From Isoetes taiwanensis (Eukaryota; Streptophyta; Lycopodiopsida; Isoetales; Isoetaceae): a DNA stretch of 64,000 bases. Each line of letters begins with the position of its first letter. Position 1 is the stretch's first letter. The stretch is from contig JAJEKV010000031.1 of assembly GCA_021234155.1 (NCBI GenBank), forward strand, positions 4,940,356 through 5,004,355, in the 5' to 3' direction. Made by a program: the position numbers and the translations under genes. Below are positions 23,990 to 34,700 of this stretch, one piece after another. The notes below the pieces were generated by a model. That model was not told the DNA's origin and made no database searches. It was given only the letters and a program-made list of their open reading frames with translations.

Positions 23990-24855
23990 CTAAGGCACTT
24001 ATCAATACGGTGCTCTCACACTGACCCCACTTTTTGGTCCACAGTTGTTTTTTAGTTGTACGGAAGTGTTGTTTTATGCCAAAAACAACACCAAAATGGC
24101 CCCAAAAGTCCACGTGGCCCGTTTATCCGGATTTGCACAAAGAGACAGTGGTTTTTTGGCAGAAATTTCCACTGTGGTTTTTTTGGCACCCTTTTTTTTT
24201 GTCAACGTGTCCTTTTTTTCACTATCGTTTTTCGCAAAATTTTGTCAACGTGTGGTTTTTTCTTGACTGTGGTTTTTTTCACGAGCCATACATTGTTGTT
24301 CATCAAAATAACACGCGTTGGTTTAGATATTACTACACGTGTAAACTTAAATTACAACGTCAAAGTAAGATGGTTTTTTAAAAAAATTATATGTCATTTT
24401 TTCTTTTATCGTTGTTTTTTAGAGGAGCCATTGTTTGTTTGTCTCCAAAACCACATGTACGCTTTGAATATTTGTACACGGGGAAATCTAAAGAAGAAGA
24501 TTTTTTTTTATTTTCTATGTTGTTTTTTTTTTTTTTTCTACTTGTAGTTTTTACAAGTTGACATTGTTTTTCCAAAAAGGATACATAATCTTTAGGAAAT
24601 CTACATGTATTGTTTTAAAATTTCATGTTTTCTATATATTGATATTTCGCCTTCACGTGTAGTTTTTAAAAGGTTGCATTGTTTTCAATGGTTGCTTTTA
24701 CACAATATGGTACATAGTTAATAAAAATCAACATGTCCTTAAATAAAAAATATTATTATGACATATAGGAAAAAATAAGTGTTGTTTTTAAATGTCGCCT
24801 AACCAATCATAGATTGACACGTGGCACACATTTAAAAAAAAAAAAAAATACACTA
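23990..24855. other. T-rich, homopolymer-rich tract
   Basis: The plus strand is packed with T-runs (for example near 24183, 24503 and 24524) interspersed with ACGTG and CACGTGT words. The long frames here, up to 163 codons at 24056, are open only because poly-T gives Phe codons. The tract ends in an A-run at about 24834. It may be the body of a non-autonomous transposon, but I could not find matching terminal inverted repeats. Confidence 0.4.
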
Positions 24856-26680
24856 GAATTTAAAAGCCTTGATAATCATATTTTACTTTAAATACAACTT
24901 GCCTTTTGGGAATCGAACCCAATCAAATCCATTAAGCATTTCAAATACCATCATTAAATCAAAAAATTAAAGTAATGGTTAAGATTCAAAACAGCTTAAA
25001 TTTATTGTTTAAGGTTCAAAGCATTGTCCGATGTGATTTTAGCATCGATTATACAAATTTGAACTAAATTTCAACCTTCTTGTTTGATTTTGTGCAAGAC
25101 AAAATATGATTTCTCAAAATATGCCTAACGTTTATTGCTTAGAGCACTCACTAGAGTGCTTGATAAAATTTAAACAACTTAGCATATAACCTAGGATCAA
25201 TAACTACATAATACTAGCCCAGATCTTACCGTGGGCAAAGTGGTACAAATCTCCATTCATTTCAAATCTTACCGCGGCAGCCTTTCCTTGTTTGGATATT
25301 TCGTATAAAGGTACAAATCAAGCAAGATCCGGGCAAGGGTCAAATCTCCATTCATTTCTCGCCCCTAGCTTCAACTTTTGAAGTTGTCCCAATCGCTAAG
25401 ATGGAACATAAAGGAGTAGCAATTTGGTGCTATCAATCGCATAAACAAGAAAAATAGAATGAAACTCTAAACTTGAATTTGTTATTCAAAGACGTAGTAT
25501 TATATATATGATGTTGTACCTCGCCATTCTTGCTTCCGCTCCACTTCACAACCAGCCTTTCACATTGTCCATTCTCTAATAGTCTGAAGCTTTGGCCATC
25601 GCTACATTGTCCATTCAAAACCTAAAGTCGTGGCTATGGCTCCCCGGGTCAAAACCACCAGAAATGAAAGTGTTAGTCGACGTAAGAACAAAAGCAAAAA
25701 CAAAGAACAAAAGCAAAAAACAGAATGATGAATGTAATGTTTTTCAACGTAAGACAAAATGAAAGAAAAAATAGCTTTACCTTAATTCAGTCCTTATCCG
25801 AGGCATCCAATGTGGCATGGTTGAATGCTTGCTTGAATGCTTGAAGATGTCTGATTAGCTAATGCAGAGCTTTGAAGGCATGCAATGATGCACACCGACC
25901 CCAATTGGAATGATAGCAAATCACAACAATGATAACAAGTAAAGAAAAGTATGTTCAAAACAACGGTTCGAAGCTTGTACATCGCAAAAGCAAACCCAAA
26001 GGAATCCTAAGCAACCACTCAAGCTAATAACTTTTCCCCAAATACAAGCATTTACCTTGGCAAAAATGTGGACTTGATACCAAAACGTAATCGCAGCCGT
26101 TTTTTAAGATTGAAAAGGGCTGAAAGACGCCGAACTAGCAAAGAAGCAAGCAAAGAAGGAGTTCGCTCGCATGAGCAATGAGGGAAGCAAGTTCTTCATG
26201 AGCAATAACCTGTAAAACAGAGGCTTGAAAAACTTCATGCAAAACAAGAGCTACAACCAAATATCAGAGCACGACTCCAAAACCTCAGAGCACGACTCCA
26301 ACCGACCCAAACCGTTAAGAAAGCAAAAGGTCGAAAAGCTCCAAGCATCCTTAGATCCAAGCCCCGTTCTACAAAGAAACCGCCCGGCAATCGCTAAAAT
26401 CTTGAGCGCCATCACTAAAAATCGTGGAGCGCCATGATAAACCCGAAAGGCCCACCATGAAAAAACTAAGAAAAGGATTTGAGAGTAGGTGAGGCGGCAA
26501 AACTATCGACGCGGGAAAGTGACCCAACCAATAGCATGATAATACAAGGATCAAAAATCCCGACCGCTAGTCTCTTCCAAATCTGAACCGTTAATCTCTT
26601 GCCATTTGATGGGACCGCTACCTAAATTATGCGCCCAAATTTCACTTAACATATGAGCATATATGAGCACTAAATACACA
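24856..26680. other. Intergenic DNA, no gene seen
   Basis: No frame above about 70 codons and no recognised domain. A short duplicated phrase, CAGAGCACGACTCCAA, occurs at about 26267 and 26286. Confidence 0.45.
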
Positions 26681-26689
26681 AAATGTGCA

Positions 26690-26930
26690 AATACGCGCAT
26701 GTATGGGGATTCCCACCGGAGCACATTCTCGTGGACTGGTGGGGGCCCCGCGACCGGGCGGGCGCCGGAGCGGGGTCACCGCCACACCGGAATGTGCGAC
26801 CGGGTGGGCATCCCCCACAACATGGAAGGGGGAGCCAATCCCCCCTTTGTTTTCTCCCGAGCTCGGGCTATATAGCGACGGGAGAGACGGCCTCCTAGCC
26901 TCTCCGATCCGGACGTTGTCTTCGTGAAAG
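26690..26930 (+). promoter_or_regulatory. GC-rich segment with promoter-like boxes
   Basis: This abrupt GC-rich island includes GAGCCAATCCCCC (CCAAT-type box, about 26832) and GGGCTATATAGCG (TATA-type box, about 26865) spaced about 33 bp apart. They are followed by GACGG and CTCTCCGATC words as in plant LTR R/U5 regions. A similar GACGGCCTTCTACG..CCCGATTCGCCGTTGTTC phrase recurs at 27006-27041. No gene follows, only the tandem arrays, so the best guess is the LTR promoter of a degraded element. Overlapping frames in all phases here result from the GC content. Confidence 0.35.
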
Positions 26931-27094
26931 CAAGGCTATTTCTTCAGCAGCTTTTTCCTCCCTTTGTTTTCGGCAAGGCGAGGTTCATTTATGGCGCCAA
27001 AGCGTAGACGGCCTTCTACGCCCCCGATTCGCCGTTGTTCAAATAGCTTCTCATGAATGATGTGCAAAAAGTGGCATGATGATGCGGCAAAAGG

Positions 27095-27440
27095 TATTTC
27101 TTGCAAAAGTTGACATGCACGTGTTGATGTATTGGTGACATGTCATGCCAAGTAAGCAAGGCCAACTTTGACTAGGCCAAAAATAAAAAAAAATGTGCAA
27201 CTTTGGTTTTCCATGGGTTGATGTGGCAAATTTCTCGTGACATGGCAAGATATGGGTGATGTGGACGGATGATGACCCACCCTATGCAAACTCTCTGGGC
27301 GTGTTTGTCTCCTCAGATCGATGCAAAAAAAATGTAGGGTTCACGCTATGGGCTGCCCCCTTGCCACAAGTGGCCAAGAGTTGGCGGTGGCATGTCGCTA
27401 CCCTTGTGGCACGAACAAACAAAGATGGCAAAGATGATGT
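27095..27440 (+). repeat. Array-flanking unit, copy 1
   Basis: The stretch from GTTGACATGCACGTGTTGATG through GCAAGGCCAACTTTGACTAGG to CAAACAAAGATGGCAAAGATG is repeated at about 28393-28735. Together with the 38-bp array between them it makes a higher-order repeat with a period of about 1.29 kb. A related, shorter form occurs at 31441-31570 and, inverted, at 34555-34700. Confidence 0.75.
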
Positions 27441-28400
27441 GGCACTCAAACATGGCTCAAACATGCCACGCGTTTCCAACATGCCACCTAGGCTCCAACA
27501 TGCCAAGGTGGCTCAAACATGCCACCTAAGCTCCAACATGCCAAGGTGGCTTCAAACATGCCACCTAGGCTCCAACATGCCAAGGTGGTTTCAAATATGC
27601 CACCTAGGCTCCAACATGCCAAGGTGGTTTTCAAAACATGCCACCTAGGCTCCAACATGCCAAGGTGGTTTCCAACATGCCACCTAGGGCTCCAACATGC
27701 CAAGGTGGTTTCAAAAACATGCCACCTAGGCTCCAACATGCCAAGGTGGTTTCCAACATGCCACCTAGGCTCCAACAAGCCAAGGTGGCTCAAACATGCC
27801 AAGGTGGCTCAAACATGCCACGGGGCTCCAACATGCCAAGTTGGCTCAAACATGCCACCTAGGCTCCAACATGCCAAGGTGGCTCAACATGCCACCTAGG
27901 CTCCAACATGCCAAGGTGGCTTCAAATATGCCACCTAGGCTCCAACATGCCAAGGTGGCTCAAACATGCCACCTAGGCTCAAACATGTCAAGGTGGCTCA
28001 AATATGCCACCTAGGGCTCCAACATGCCAAGGTGGCTCCAACATGGCACCTAGGCTCCAACATGCCAAGGTGGCTCAAACATGCCACCTAGGCTCAAGCA
28101 TGCCAAGGTGGCTCCAACATGCCACCTAGGCTCCAACATGCCAAGGTGGCTCAACATGCCACCTAGGCTCAAACATGCCAAGGTGGCTCAAACATGCCAC
28201 CCAGGCTCAAACATGCCAAGGTAGCTCCAACATGCCACCTAGGGCTCCAACATGCCAAGGTGGCTCAAACATGCCACCTAGGCTCAAACATGCCAAGGTG
28301 GCTCAAACATGCCATGTAGGCTCAAACATTCCAATTAGGGCGTAAACATGCCAAGGTGGCACAAACATGCCAAGGTGGCGTAAACATGCCAAGGTGGCAC
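27441..28400 (+). repeat. Tandem array of a 38-bp bipartite unit
   Basis: About 950 bp, hence roughly 25 units. Each unit is two 19-bp halves, GCCACCTAGGCTCCAACAT and GCCAAGGTGGCTCAAACAT. The cores of the two halves, GCCACCTAGGC and GCCAAGGTGGC, are reverse complements at 10 of 11 positions, so each unit can form a stem. Units vary by TCC/TCA/TTT exchange in the linker and by occasional loss of one half. Because the unit has almost no stop triplets and its length is not a multiple of three, long open frames appear in several phases on both strands. They are not genes. Confidence 0.9.
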
Positions 28401-28735
28401 AAAAAGTTGACATGCACATGTTGATGTGGCATGCCATTGGTGACATGTCATGCCAAGTAAGCAAGGCCAACTTTGACTAGGCAAAAAATAAAAAAAGATG
28501 TGCAACTTTGGTTTTCCATGGGTTGATGTGGCAAATTTTTGGTGACATAGCAAGATATGGGTGACCACCCTATGCAAACTCCTGGGTGTTTTGTCTCCAT
28601 CTCGATGCAAAAAATGTAGGGTTCACGTTATGGGTCGCCCCCCTTGCCACAAGTGGCCAAGAGTTGGCGGGGCATGTCGCTACCCTTTGTGGCACCTAAC
28701 AAACAAAGATGGCAAAGATGATGTGGCACTCAAAC
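28393..28735 (+). repeat. Array-flanking unit, copy 2
   Basis: This copy of 27095-27440 starts GTTGACATGCACATGTTGATG and ends GATGGCAAAGATGATGTGGC. It separates the first two 38-bp arrays. Confidence 0.75.
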
Positions 28736-29165
28736 ATGGCTCAAACATGCCACGCCGGCCCCAACATGCCACCTAGGTCTAACATGCCAAGGTGGCTCAA
28801 ACATGCCACCTAAGCTCCAACATGCCAAGGTGGCTCAAACATGCCACCTAGGTTCTCCAAGGTGGCTCAAAAGATGCCACCTAGGTGGCCAAGGTGGCTC
28901 AAACATGCCACCTAGGTTCAACATGCCAAGGTGGCTCCAACATGCCACCTAGGTTCAACATGCCAAGGTGGCTCAAACATGCCACCTAGGTTCCAACATG
29001 CCAAGGTGGCTCAACATGCCACCTAGGTCCAACATGCCAAGGTGGCTCAAATATGCCACCTAGGCTCCAACATGCTAAGGTGGCTCAAACATGCCACCCA
29101 GGCCCACGGGCATGTTGGAGCCGCACGTGGCATGTTGGAGCCGTAGGTTGGCATATTGGAGCCTA
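28736..29165 (+). repeat. Second 38-bp array, ending in inverted units
   Basis: Same two 19-bp halves as at 27441, about 10 units. From about 29107 the polarity switches: GGCATGTTGGAGCC words replace GGCTCCAACATGCC, so the last two or three half-units are inverted relative to the rest of the array. Confidence 0.85.
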
Positions 29166-29169
29166 CAAA

Positions 29170-31130
29170 ATGTGTTCTTGACTTCTAATTACGACACCGG
29201 AGGAGGGTAAATCCAAACCCCATTTCGCCGGGCTTATTGCTTGTTTTCAACCGCAGCCTTCTCGACCATATCTCAAGTGCAATCGAATAAACTCGACCTC
29301 CATAACGTAAACCCTACAATAACCTAGCAACGACAGGGTTTACGCTTTGGAGGCCAAAACGGGTCGACTTCTTTGATAACTAGGTGGACCATTTCTAAAC
29401 ATGCATGGGGAGCCCATGAGAACCGAAATAACAGAAGTTTCGATCTATTGGCCAACCCGAGTGATCCCAAACAATTTTGCTAATCGCATAAAGGCGCCTA
29501 GAATTTTAATTGCAAAACTAGGAGGAGATTAAATCCAAACCCCATTCTCGGCAGCTTTCTATGGCCTCGTTTTTCAAACACAAACCGCCGACCATGTCCC
29601 AAGTGCAACGGACCAAAGCCCGACCTCCATAACGTGAAAACCCTACAATAACCTCGCAAGGCAATGTGGTTTACGCTTTGGAGGCCATACCCCAGCCGAT
29701 TGGACCAGATCTTGCACAATATCATGAGGTAGTGGAGGGCATTGACGCTGTATATGGAGCCCTAAAACCTTCCGTATAGCTCAACCCAAAAGGTCCTCTC
29801 CGAAGGTCCTTGGCCACGGACGGCAACTCTCCCACCCCGAACCGGGATCCGACCGCCAACGGACTCAAACATCGACATTACCTTGGAGACCAAGTTTCGC
29901 GGGCGTAAGACCACCCCCGCCCGTAAAGCCCAAAGTAGCTCATGTCCAACACGCTCAGAATTGAATTGGCCTTAGCGAGGGTGCGTAATACGCCATGTAG
30001 AGGGTTCGCGGCTTTTTTTCCTGCAAAAATGACCGCGGTAACTTGGTGTCTAGGGTAATTTCGTTGTTTCGGACGATATGGCGGTCAAATCTCCATTCCT
30101 GAGCCTTTGTAATCGCCTCGAACGACAAAACACTTGGGTTTCTACACTACCGATCGCAGACACTTTTAAGGTTTGATATGTTCTCCTGACAGATCTTGAA
30201 TTTGTTTGAACCTGCTCAAAGCAAGTTACTTGAATGGAGAATTCAACTGGCCGATAGGGAAACCGGCCCCCGAAGGGAGGCATTGGCATTTGCCCTCCCG
30301 AGGAGCACCGGTAGGAAAGCCCGCCTCGGTAAATCCAAACCCCATTTCGTCGGGCTTATTGCTTTTGTTTTCAATCGCAGCCTTCGACCATGTCTCAAGT
30401 GCAATCGAATAAAACTCGACCTCCATAACGTAAACCCTACAATAACCTAGCAACACAATGTGGTTTACGCTTTGGAGGCCATACCCCAGCCGATTGGACC
30501 AGATCTTGCACAATGTCATGAGGTAGTGGGAGGGCGCTGACGCCGTAAGACGGAGCCCTAAAACCTTCCAGAAGAAGTTTGTCCCAAAGGTCCTCTCCGA
30601 GGGTCCTTGGCCACTGACGGGCAACTCTCCCACCCCCGAATCGGGATCCGACTCTTCCAACGGACTCAAACATCGACATTACCCCTCGAGACCAAGTTTT
30701 GTGGGCGTAAGACCACCCCCTCCCTCCCTAAGCCAAAGTAGCTCATGTCCAACACGTCAGAGTGAATTGGCCTTAGCGAGGGTGCGTAACCGCCATGTAG
30801 AGGGTTCGTGGTTTTTTTGCTGCAAAGAGGAGTCCCTAGGGTAATTTCACCGCTTCGACGACATGGCTAAGTCAAATCTCCATTCCGAGCCTTTGTACTG
30901 CCCGAACGACAAAACACTTGGGTTTCTACACCTGGCCGACCGTAGACACTTTGCATGAGGGATTCTCCTGACAGATCTTGAATTTTTTGAGCCTGCCGAA
31001 GCAAGTTACCCAATAGAGAATTCAACTGGCCGGATAGGGAAACCGGTTCCGAAGGGAGGCATTGGCATTTGCCCTCCCGCAGGAGCACCGGTAGGAAAGC
31101 CCCCGCCTCTGAACCTTTGTGATGTCCGCC
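29170..31130 (+). repeat. Block of about 800-bp tandem repeats
   Basis: Landmarks recur with a spacing of about 800 bp: TAAACCCTACAATAACCT at 29309, about 29638 and 30432; CCCAGCCGATTGGACCAG at about 29691 and 30485; GACCAAGTTT..GTGGGCGTAAGACC at 29889 and 30690; CTTGGGTTTCTACAC at about 30133 and 30918. Frames up to 147 codons on the minus strand (30226-30669) show no domain. The GACCAAGTTTCGTGGGC phrase also occurs in the 817-bp units downstream, so the two blocks share ancestry. Confidence 0.65.
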
Positions 31131-31137
31131 TCCCCGG

Positions 31138-31440
31138 GTCCGCCACCTAGGCTATAACATGCCACCTAGGCTGCAACATGCCACGTGAGCTCCAACATGC
31201 CAACTAGGCTCCAACATGCCACCTAGGCTCAAGCATGCCAAGGTGGCTCAAATATGCCACCTAGGCTCCAACATGCCACCGGGCTTCAACATGCCAATGA
31301 GGCTCCAACATGCCAACTAGGCTCCAACATGCCTCGTGAGCTCTAGCATGCCACCTAGGCTCCAACATGCCACCTAGGCTCCAACATGCCAAGGTGGCTC
31401 CAACATGCCACCTAGGCTCAAGCATGCCACCTAGGCACTC
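31138..31440 (+). repeat. Third 38-bp-type array
   Basis: It consists mainly of the CCACCTAGGCTCCAACATG half-unit, with a few CCAAGGTGGCTC halves and variant halves such as CCAACTAGGCTCC and CCACGTGAGCTCC. It is less regular than the first two arrays. It is the left arm of the large inverted arrangement completed at 34700-35315. Confidence 0.8.
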
Positions 31441-31570
31441 CAAGTGGTGACATGGCATGTCAAGTAAGCAAGGCCAAGTTTTGACTAGGCCAAAAATGAA
31501 AAGATGTCCATCTTTGGTCTTTTCATTGGGTGATGTTGGCAAATTTTGGGTGACATGGCTAGATGGTGGT
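31441..31570 (+). repeat. Left flank of inverted arrangement
   Basis: AGTAAGCAAGGCCAAG, TTTTGACTAGGC, GATGTCCATCTTTGGT and CATGGCTAGATG.TGGTGAC occur here, and as reverse complements in the opposite order at 34565-34705. The same segment family flanks the direct arrays at 27.1 and 28.4 kb. Confidence 0.7.
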
Positions 31571-32476
31571 GACGTGACTAGGACTTTATGCAAGAAATAT
31601 GATAACCTTTGAAATTTTTGTAGAGGAGTTTGGCAAGGGATAGAATAGAAGGATCTTGGAGAACTCACAAGCCCCTTTCCAAAGGAAGGGGAGTCTGAAA
31701 AGCATGTCGCTGAGTCTCCCGCATGGTCCCCGAGAGCATACACAGAGAACTCCATGCAAAGTTTCGATGTGTGAGTCTCCGCCTTGATAGCCGAGATGTA
31801 AACCCCTAGGGTTTGATAGGGTTTACATTCGGGATGCCCGATGACCCGTGGGCCCGTGATCCCACGCGGGAATACCCGCGGCCGATTACCCTCATGGCAC
31901 CGGGAGACAGAGCCAAATTTCCTGGCAAAGATACCTTTTTTGAGACTCCTTCACAAGCCCCCCCTTCCAAAGGAAGGGGAGTCTGAAAAGCATGCCGCTA
32001 CAGGGGATTCGACCCCATCTCCCGCATGGTCCCCGTGAGCATACACAGAACTCCATGCAAAGTTTCTGATGTGTGAGTCTCCGCCTTGACGCTGAGATGT
32101 AAACCCTAGCAAACCCTAGGGTTTGATAGGGTTTACATTCGGGGATGTCCGGCGACCCGTAGGGCCCGTGATCCGACGCGGAATACCCGCGGCCGGATTA
32201 CCCTCATAGCACCGGGAGACAGAGCCAAATTTCCTGCAAAGATACCTTTCTGAGACTCCCTTCACAAGCCCCTTTCCAAAGAAGGGGAGTCTGAAAAGCA
32301 TGTCAAAGCTAGGGGATTTGACACCATCTCCTGCATGGTCCCCGTGAGCATACACAGAGAACTCCATGCAAAGTTTCGATGTGTTAGTCTCCGCGCTTTT
32401 GACGCCGAGATAAACCCTACCAAACCCTAGGGTTTGGTAGGATTTACATTCGGGATGCTCCTCTCGATCAAGAGGG
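31571..32476 (+). repeat. Three tandem units of about 300 bp with telo-box palindromes
   Basis: The phrase CCTTTCCAAAGGAAGGGGAG, itself palindromic (CCTTTCC/GGAAGGGG), recurs at about 31674, 31964 and 32272. Each copy is followed by GTCTGAAAAGCATG, CATGGTCCCCG.GAGCATACACAG, AACTCCATGCAAAGTTTC, GTCTCCGC and then an AAACCCTAGGGTTT palindrome. Spacing is about 290-310 bp. No coding frame of note except antisense shadows. Confidence 0.75.
32411..32446. repeat. Loopless 36-bp palindrome built on telo-box words
   Basis: The two 18-bp halves, TAAACCCTACCAAACCCT and AGGGTTTGGTAGGATTTA, are reverse complements with one mismatch. Weaker versions lie at 32101-32134 (17-bp halves, one mismatch) and 31802-31823. 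AAACCCTA is the plant telo-box and one step of a head-to-head telomere repeat (CCCTAAA/TTTAGGG). This is not a telomere array, because only one or two repeats are present per arm. Confidence 0.75.
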
Positions 32477-34495
32477 CCGTGGAACTTGTCCCCTAGGGTA
32501 ATTTCGGCGCTCCAGATGACATGGAGAGGTCGGATCGCCAACCGGGCCTCCTCCATGCCCCAAAATAAAAACGTGGTCTAAACTCCCCGCCGGGCCAACC
32601 AAGTGGCCATCCCAATAAAAATCGAGGGTCTAAAGCTCACCCGAAAATACCGGGATTTTCCTCAGACGCCGGGCCACTTGGCAAGCCAGCTGGTTGAAAA
32701 CCATGATTTTTCCCCGCCCCATGCATTAATCATGAATTTCCGGATCATAAACACAAAGAAAAGCACGATAAAAACCGGTCTCAAAAAAGGTGAAATCTTA
32801 TGATGATGTGCAGCATGACGCCGCACACGCAAGAGAAAAATGCACCGCAATAGAAGCACAAGCAGGGCATGAGACGAAGCCTCCGAGCCAACCCCTTCCC
32901 GAGGCCACCGGCCGGTAACGCCCCATCGGGCAAAGGAGCTAGCTTTGCTTCTCCGTGGTCACATGTATACCACCTAGAAGTCCTAGTGCTGCTATTCTCA
33001 CTTCGATCTTCTACCAGGGCCTCAGGGTGAACCCCAAGTATCTTGTTCTTGCAGGCTAATCCAAGCTGGGGTCGAGGACGGGCTGACCCCCACCCGAATC
33101 GAACCGGCCTCCGCCAATGGACCCGGAACATCCCCATTACCTAGGGGACCAAGTTTCGTGGGCAGAAGACCACCCCCTCTTCAAGAAACGCCAAAGTAGG
33201 TCGTTTACTACACACTTGTAGTCAATTGGCATGGAGGTGGATGCTGAATACCTCCTAGTGAGGGGTAAGTGATTGATCCCTTGGGAAAACTCGCCGTGGA
33301 ACTTGTCCCCTAGGGTAATTTCGCCGCTCCGACGACGCCGGTGAGGTCGGATCGCCAATCCGGGCCTCCTCCATGCCCCAAAATCGAAAAACGTGGTCTA
33401 AACCCCCGCAAGGCCAACGGTGGCCATCCCAATCAAAAATCGAGGGTCTAAAACTCATCCGAAATACCGGGATTTTCCTATACTCTCGGGGCCACTTGAC
33501 AAGCCAGCTGGCTGAAAACCAGGATTTTTCCCTGCCCCATGCATTAATTATGAATTTCCGGAGCATAAACACAAAGAAAAGCACAGATAAAAATTCGGGT
33601 CTCGAAAAAAGGTGAAATCTTGGCAGGATGTGCAGCATGACGCTGCACACGCAAGAGAAAATGCACCGCCAATAGAAGCACAAGCAGAGGCATGAGACGA
33701 AGCCTCAAGCCAACCCCTTCCTGAGACCACCGGCCCAGAACGCCCCACTAGGCAGTGGAGCTAGCTTTTCTTCTCCGGGTCACATGTATACCACCTAGCA
33801 GTCCTAGTGCTCCTATTGTCACTTCAATCTTCTACCGGGCCTCGTGGTGAACCCCAAGTATCTTGTTCTTGCAGCTAATCCAAGCCGGGGTCGAGGACTC
33901 CGCCGGACCCCCACTCCTAATCGAACCGGCTCCGCCAATGGACCCTAACATCCCCATTACCTAGGGGACCAAGTTTCGTGGGCGAAGACCACCCCTCTCC
34001 AAGAAACGCCAAAGTAGGTCGCTTACTACACACTTGTAGTCAATTGGCATGGAGGTGGATGTCAATACCTCCCAGTGAGGGGTAAGTCATTGATCCCCCG
34101 GGAAAACTCGCCGTGGAACTTGTCCCCTAGGGTAATTTTGTTGCCGCTCCGGACGACGCCACAGGTCGGATCGCCAATCCGGGCCTCCTCCATGCCCCAA
34201 AAATCGAAAACGTGGTCTAAACCTTTGTCGGGGCCAACGGCCCATCCCAATAAAAATCGAGGGTCTAAAACTCATCCGAAATACCGGGATTTTCCTATAC
34301 TCGGGGCCATTTGGCAAGCCAGCTGGCTGAAAACCAGGATTTTTCCCCGCCCCATGCATTAATTATGAATTTCCTGAGCATAAACACAAAGAAAAGCAAT
34401 GATAAAAATCCGGGTCTCAAAAAAGGTGAAATCTTTAAGGGATGTGCAAATGATGACGCCGCATAATGCAAGAGAAAAATGCACCAGCATATATA
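32477..34495 (+). repeat. Three 817-bp tandem units (the third partial)
   Basis: CCGTGGAACTTGTCCCCTAG starts units at 32477, 33294 and 34111, exactly 817 bp apart each time. Shared contents include GGCCTCCTCCATGCCCCAAA, CGTGGTCTAAAC, ATCGAGGGTCTAAA, CCAGCTGGnTGAAAACC, GCCCCATGCATTAAT, CACATGTATACCACCTAG and ACCAAGTTTCGTGGGC. The third unit stops after the GATGTGCA region. Copies are very similar apart from small differences at CAG/CTG/CCGG sites. Antisense frames up to 142 codons are shadows of the repeat. Confidence 0.85.
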
Positions 34496-34554
34496 CCTTC
34501 GAGACTCCCCTTCACAAGAAAGGGGCCGCCAAGAGGTGCACCGCCTTGTTTGCA

Positions 34555-34700
34555 AAAGACATCCAAGGTCCATGTCACCATCATCTAGCCATGTCACCTA
34601 AAATTTGCCAACATCACCCATCGAAAAGACCAAAGATGGACATCTTTGGTTTTTTTGCCTAGTCAAAACTTGACCTTTGCTTACTTGGCATGCCATGTCA
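34555..34700 (-). repeat. Right flank of inverted arrangement
   Basis: This is the reverse-complement counterpart of 31441-31570: CACCATCATCTAGCCATG, ACCAAAGATGGACATC, GCCTAGTCAAAA, then GCTTACTTGGCATGCCATG. Together with the adjoining array it makes this end of the block the mirror image of 31138-31570. Confidence 0.7.

Noticed and set aside
24056-24547. 163-codon plus-strand frame
   Set aside because: It is open because of T-runs (poly-Phe), with overlapping frames in other phases and no domain.
27256-28014. Long open frames (up to 130 codons) in several phases on both strands, repeating MPPRLQHAKVA-type residues
   Set aside because: They are translations of the 38-bp tandem unit, which contains almost no stop triplets. 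They appear in multiple frames on both strands at once and have no conserved start or domain.
27441-28400. CRISPR-like array of regular repeats
   Set aside because: There are no unique spacers: both 19-bp halves repeat throughout, and the surroundings are plant nuclear.
30226-30669. 147-codon minus-strand frame
   Set aside because: It lies inside the ~800-bp tandem repeats, shows no domain, and the corresponding frame is broken in the neighbouring unit.
31802-32446. Interstitial telomere sequence
   Set aside because: Only one or two AAACCCT steps occur per palindrome arm; a telomere-derived tract would have many consecutive TTTAGGG units.
33255-33683. 142-codon minus-strand frame in an 817-bp unit
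   Set aside because: The equivalent stretch in the other two units is split into different frames, so there is no conserved coding phase.
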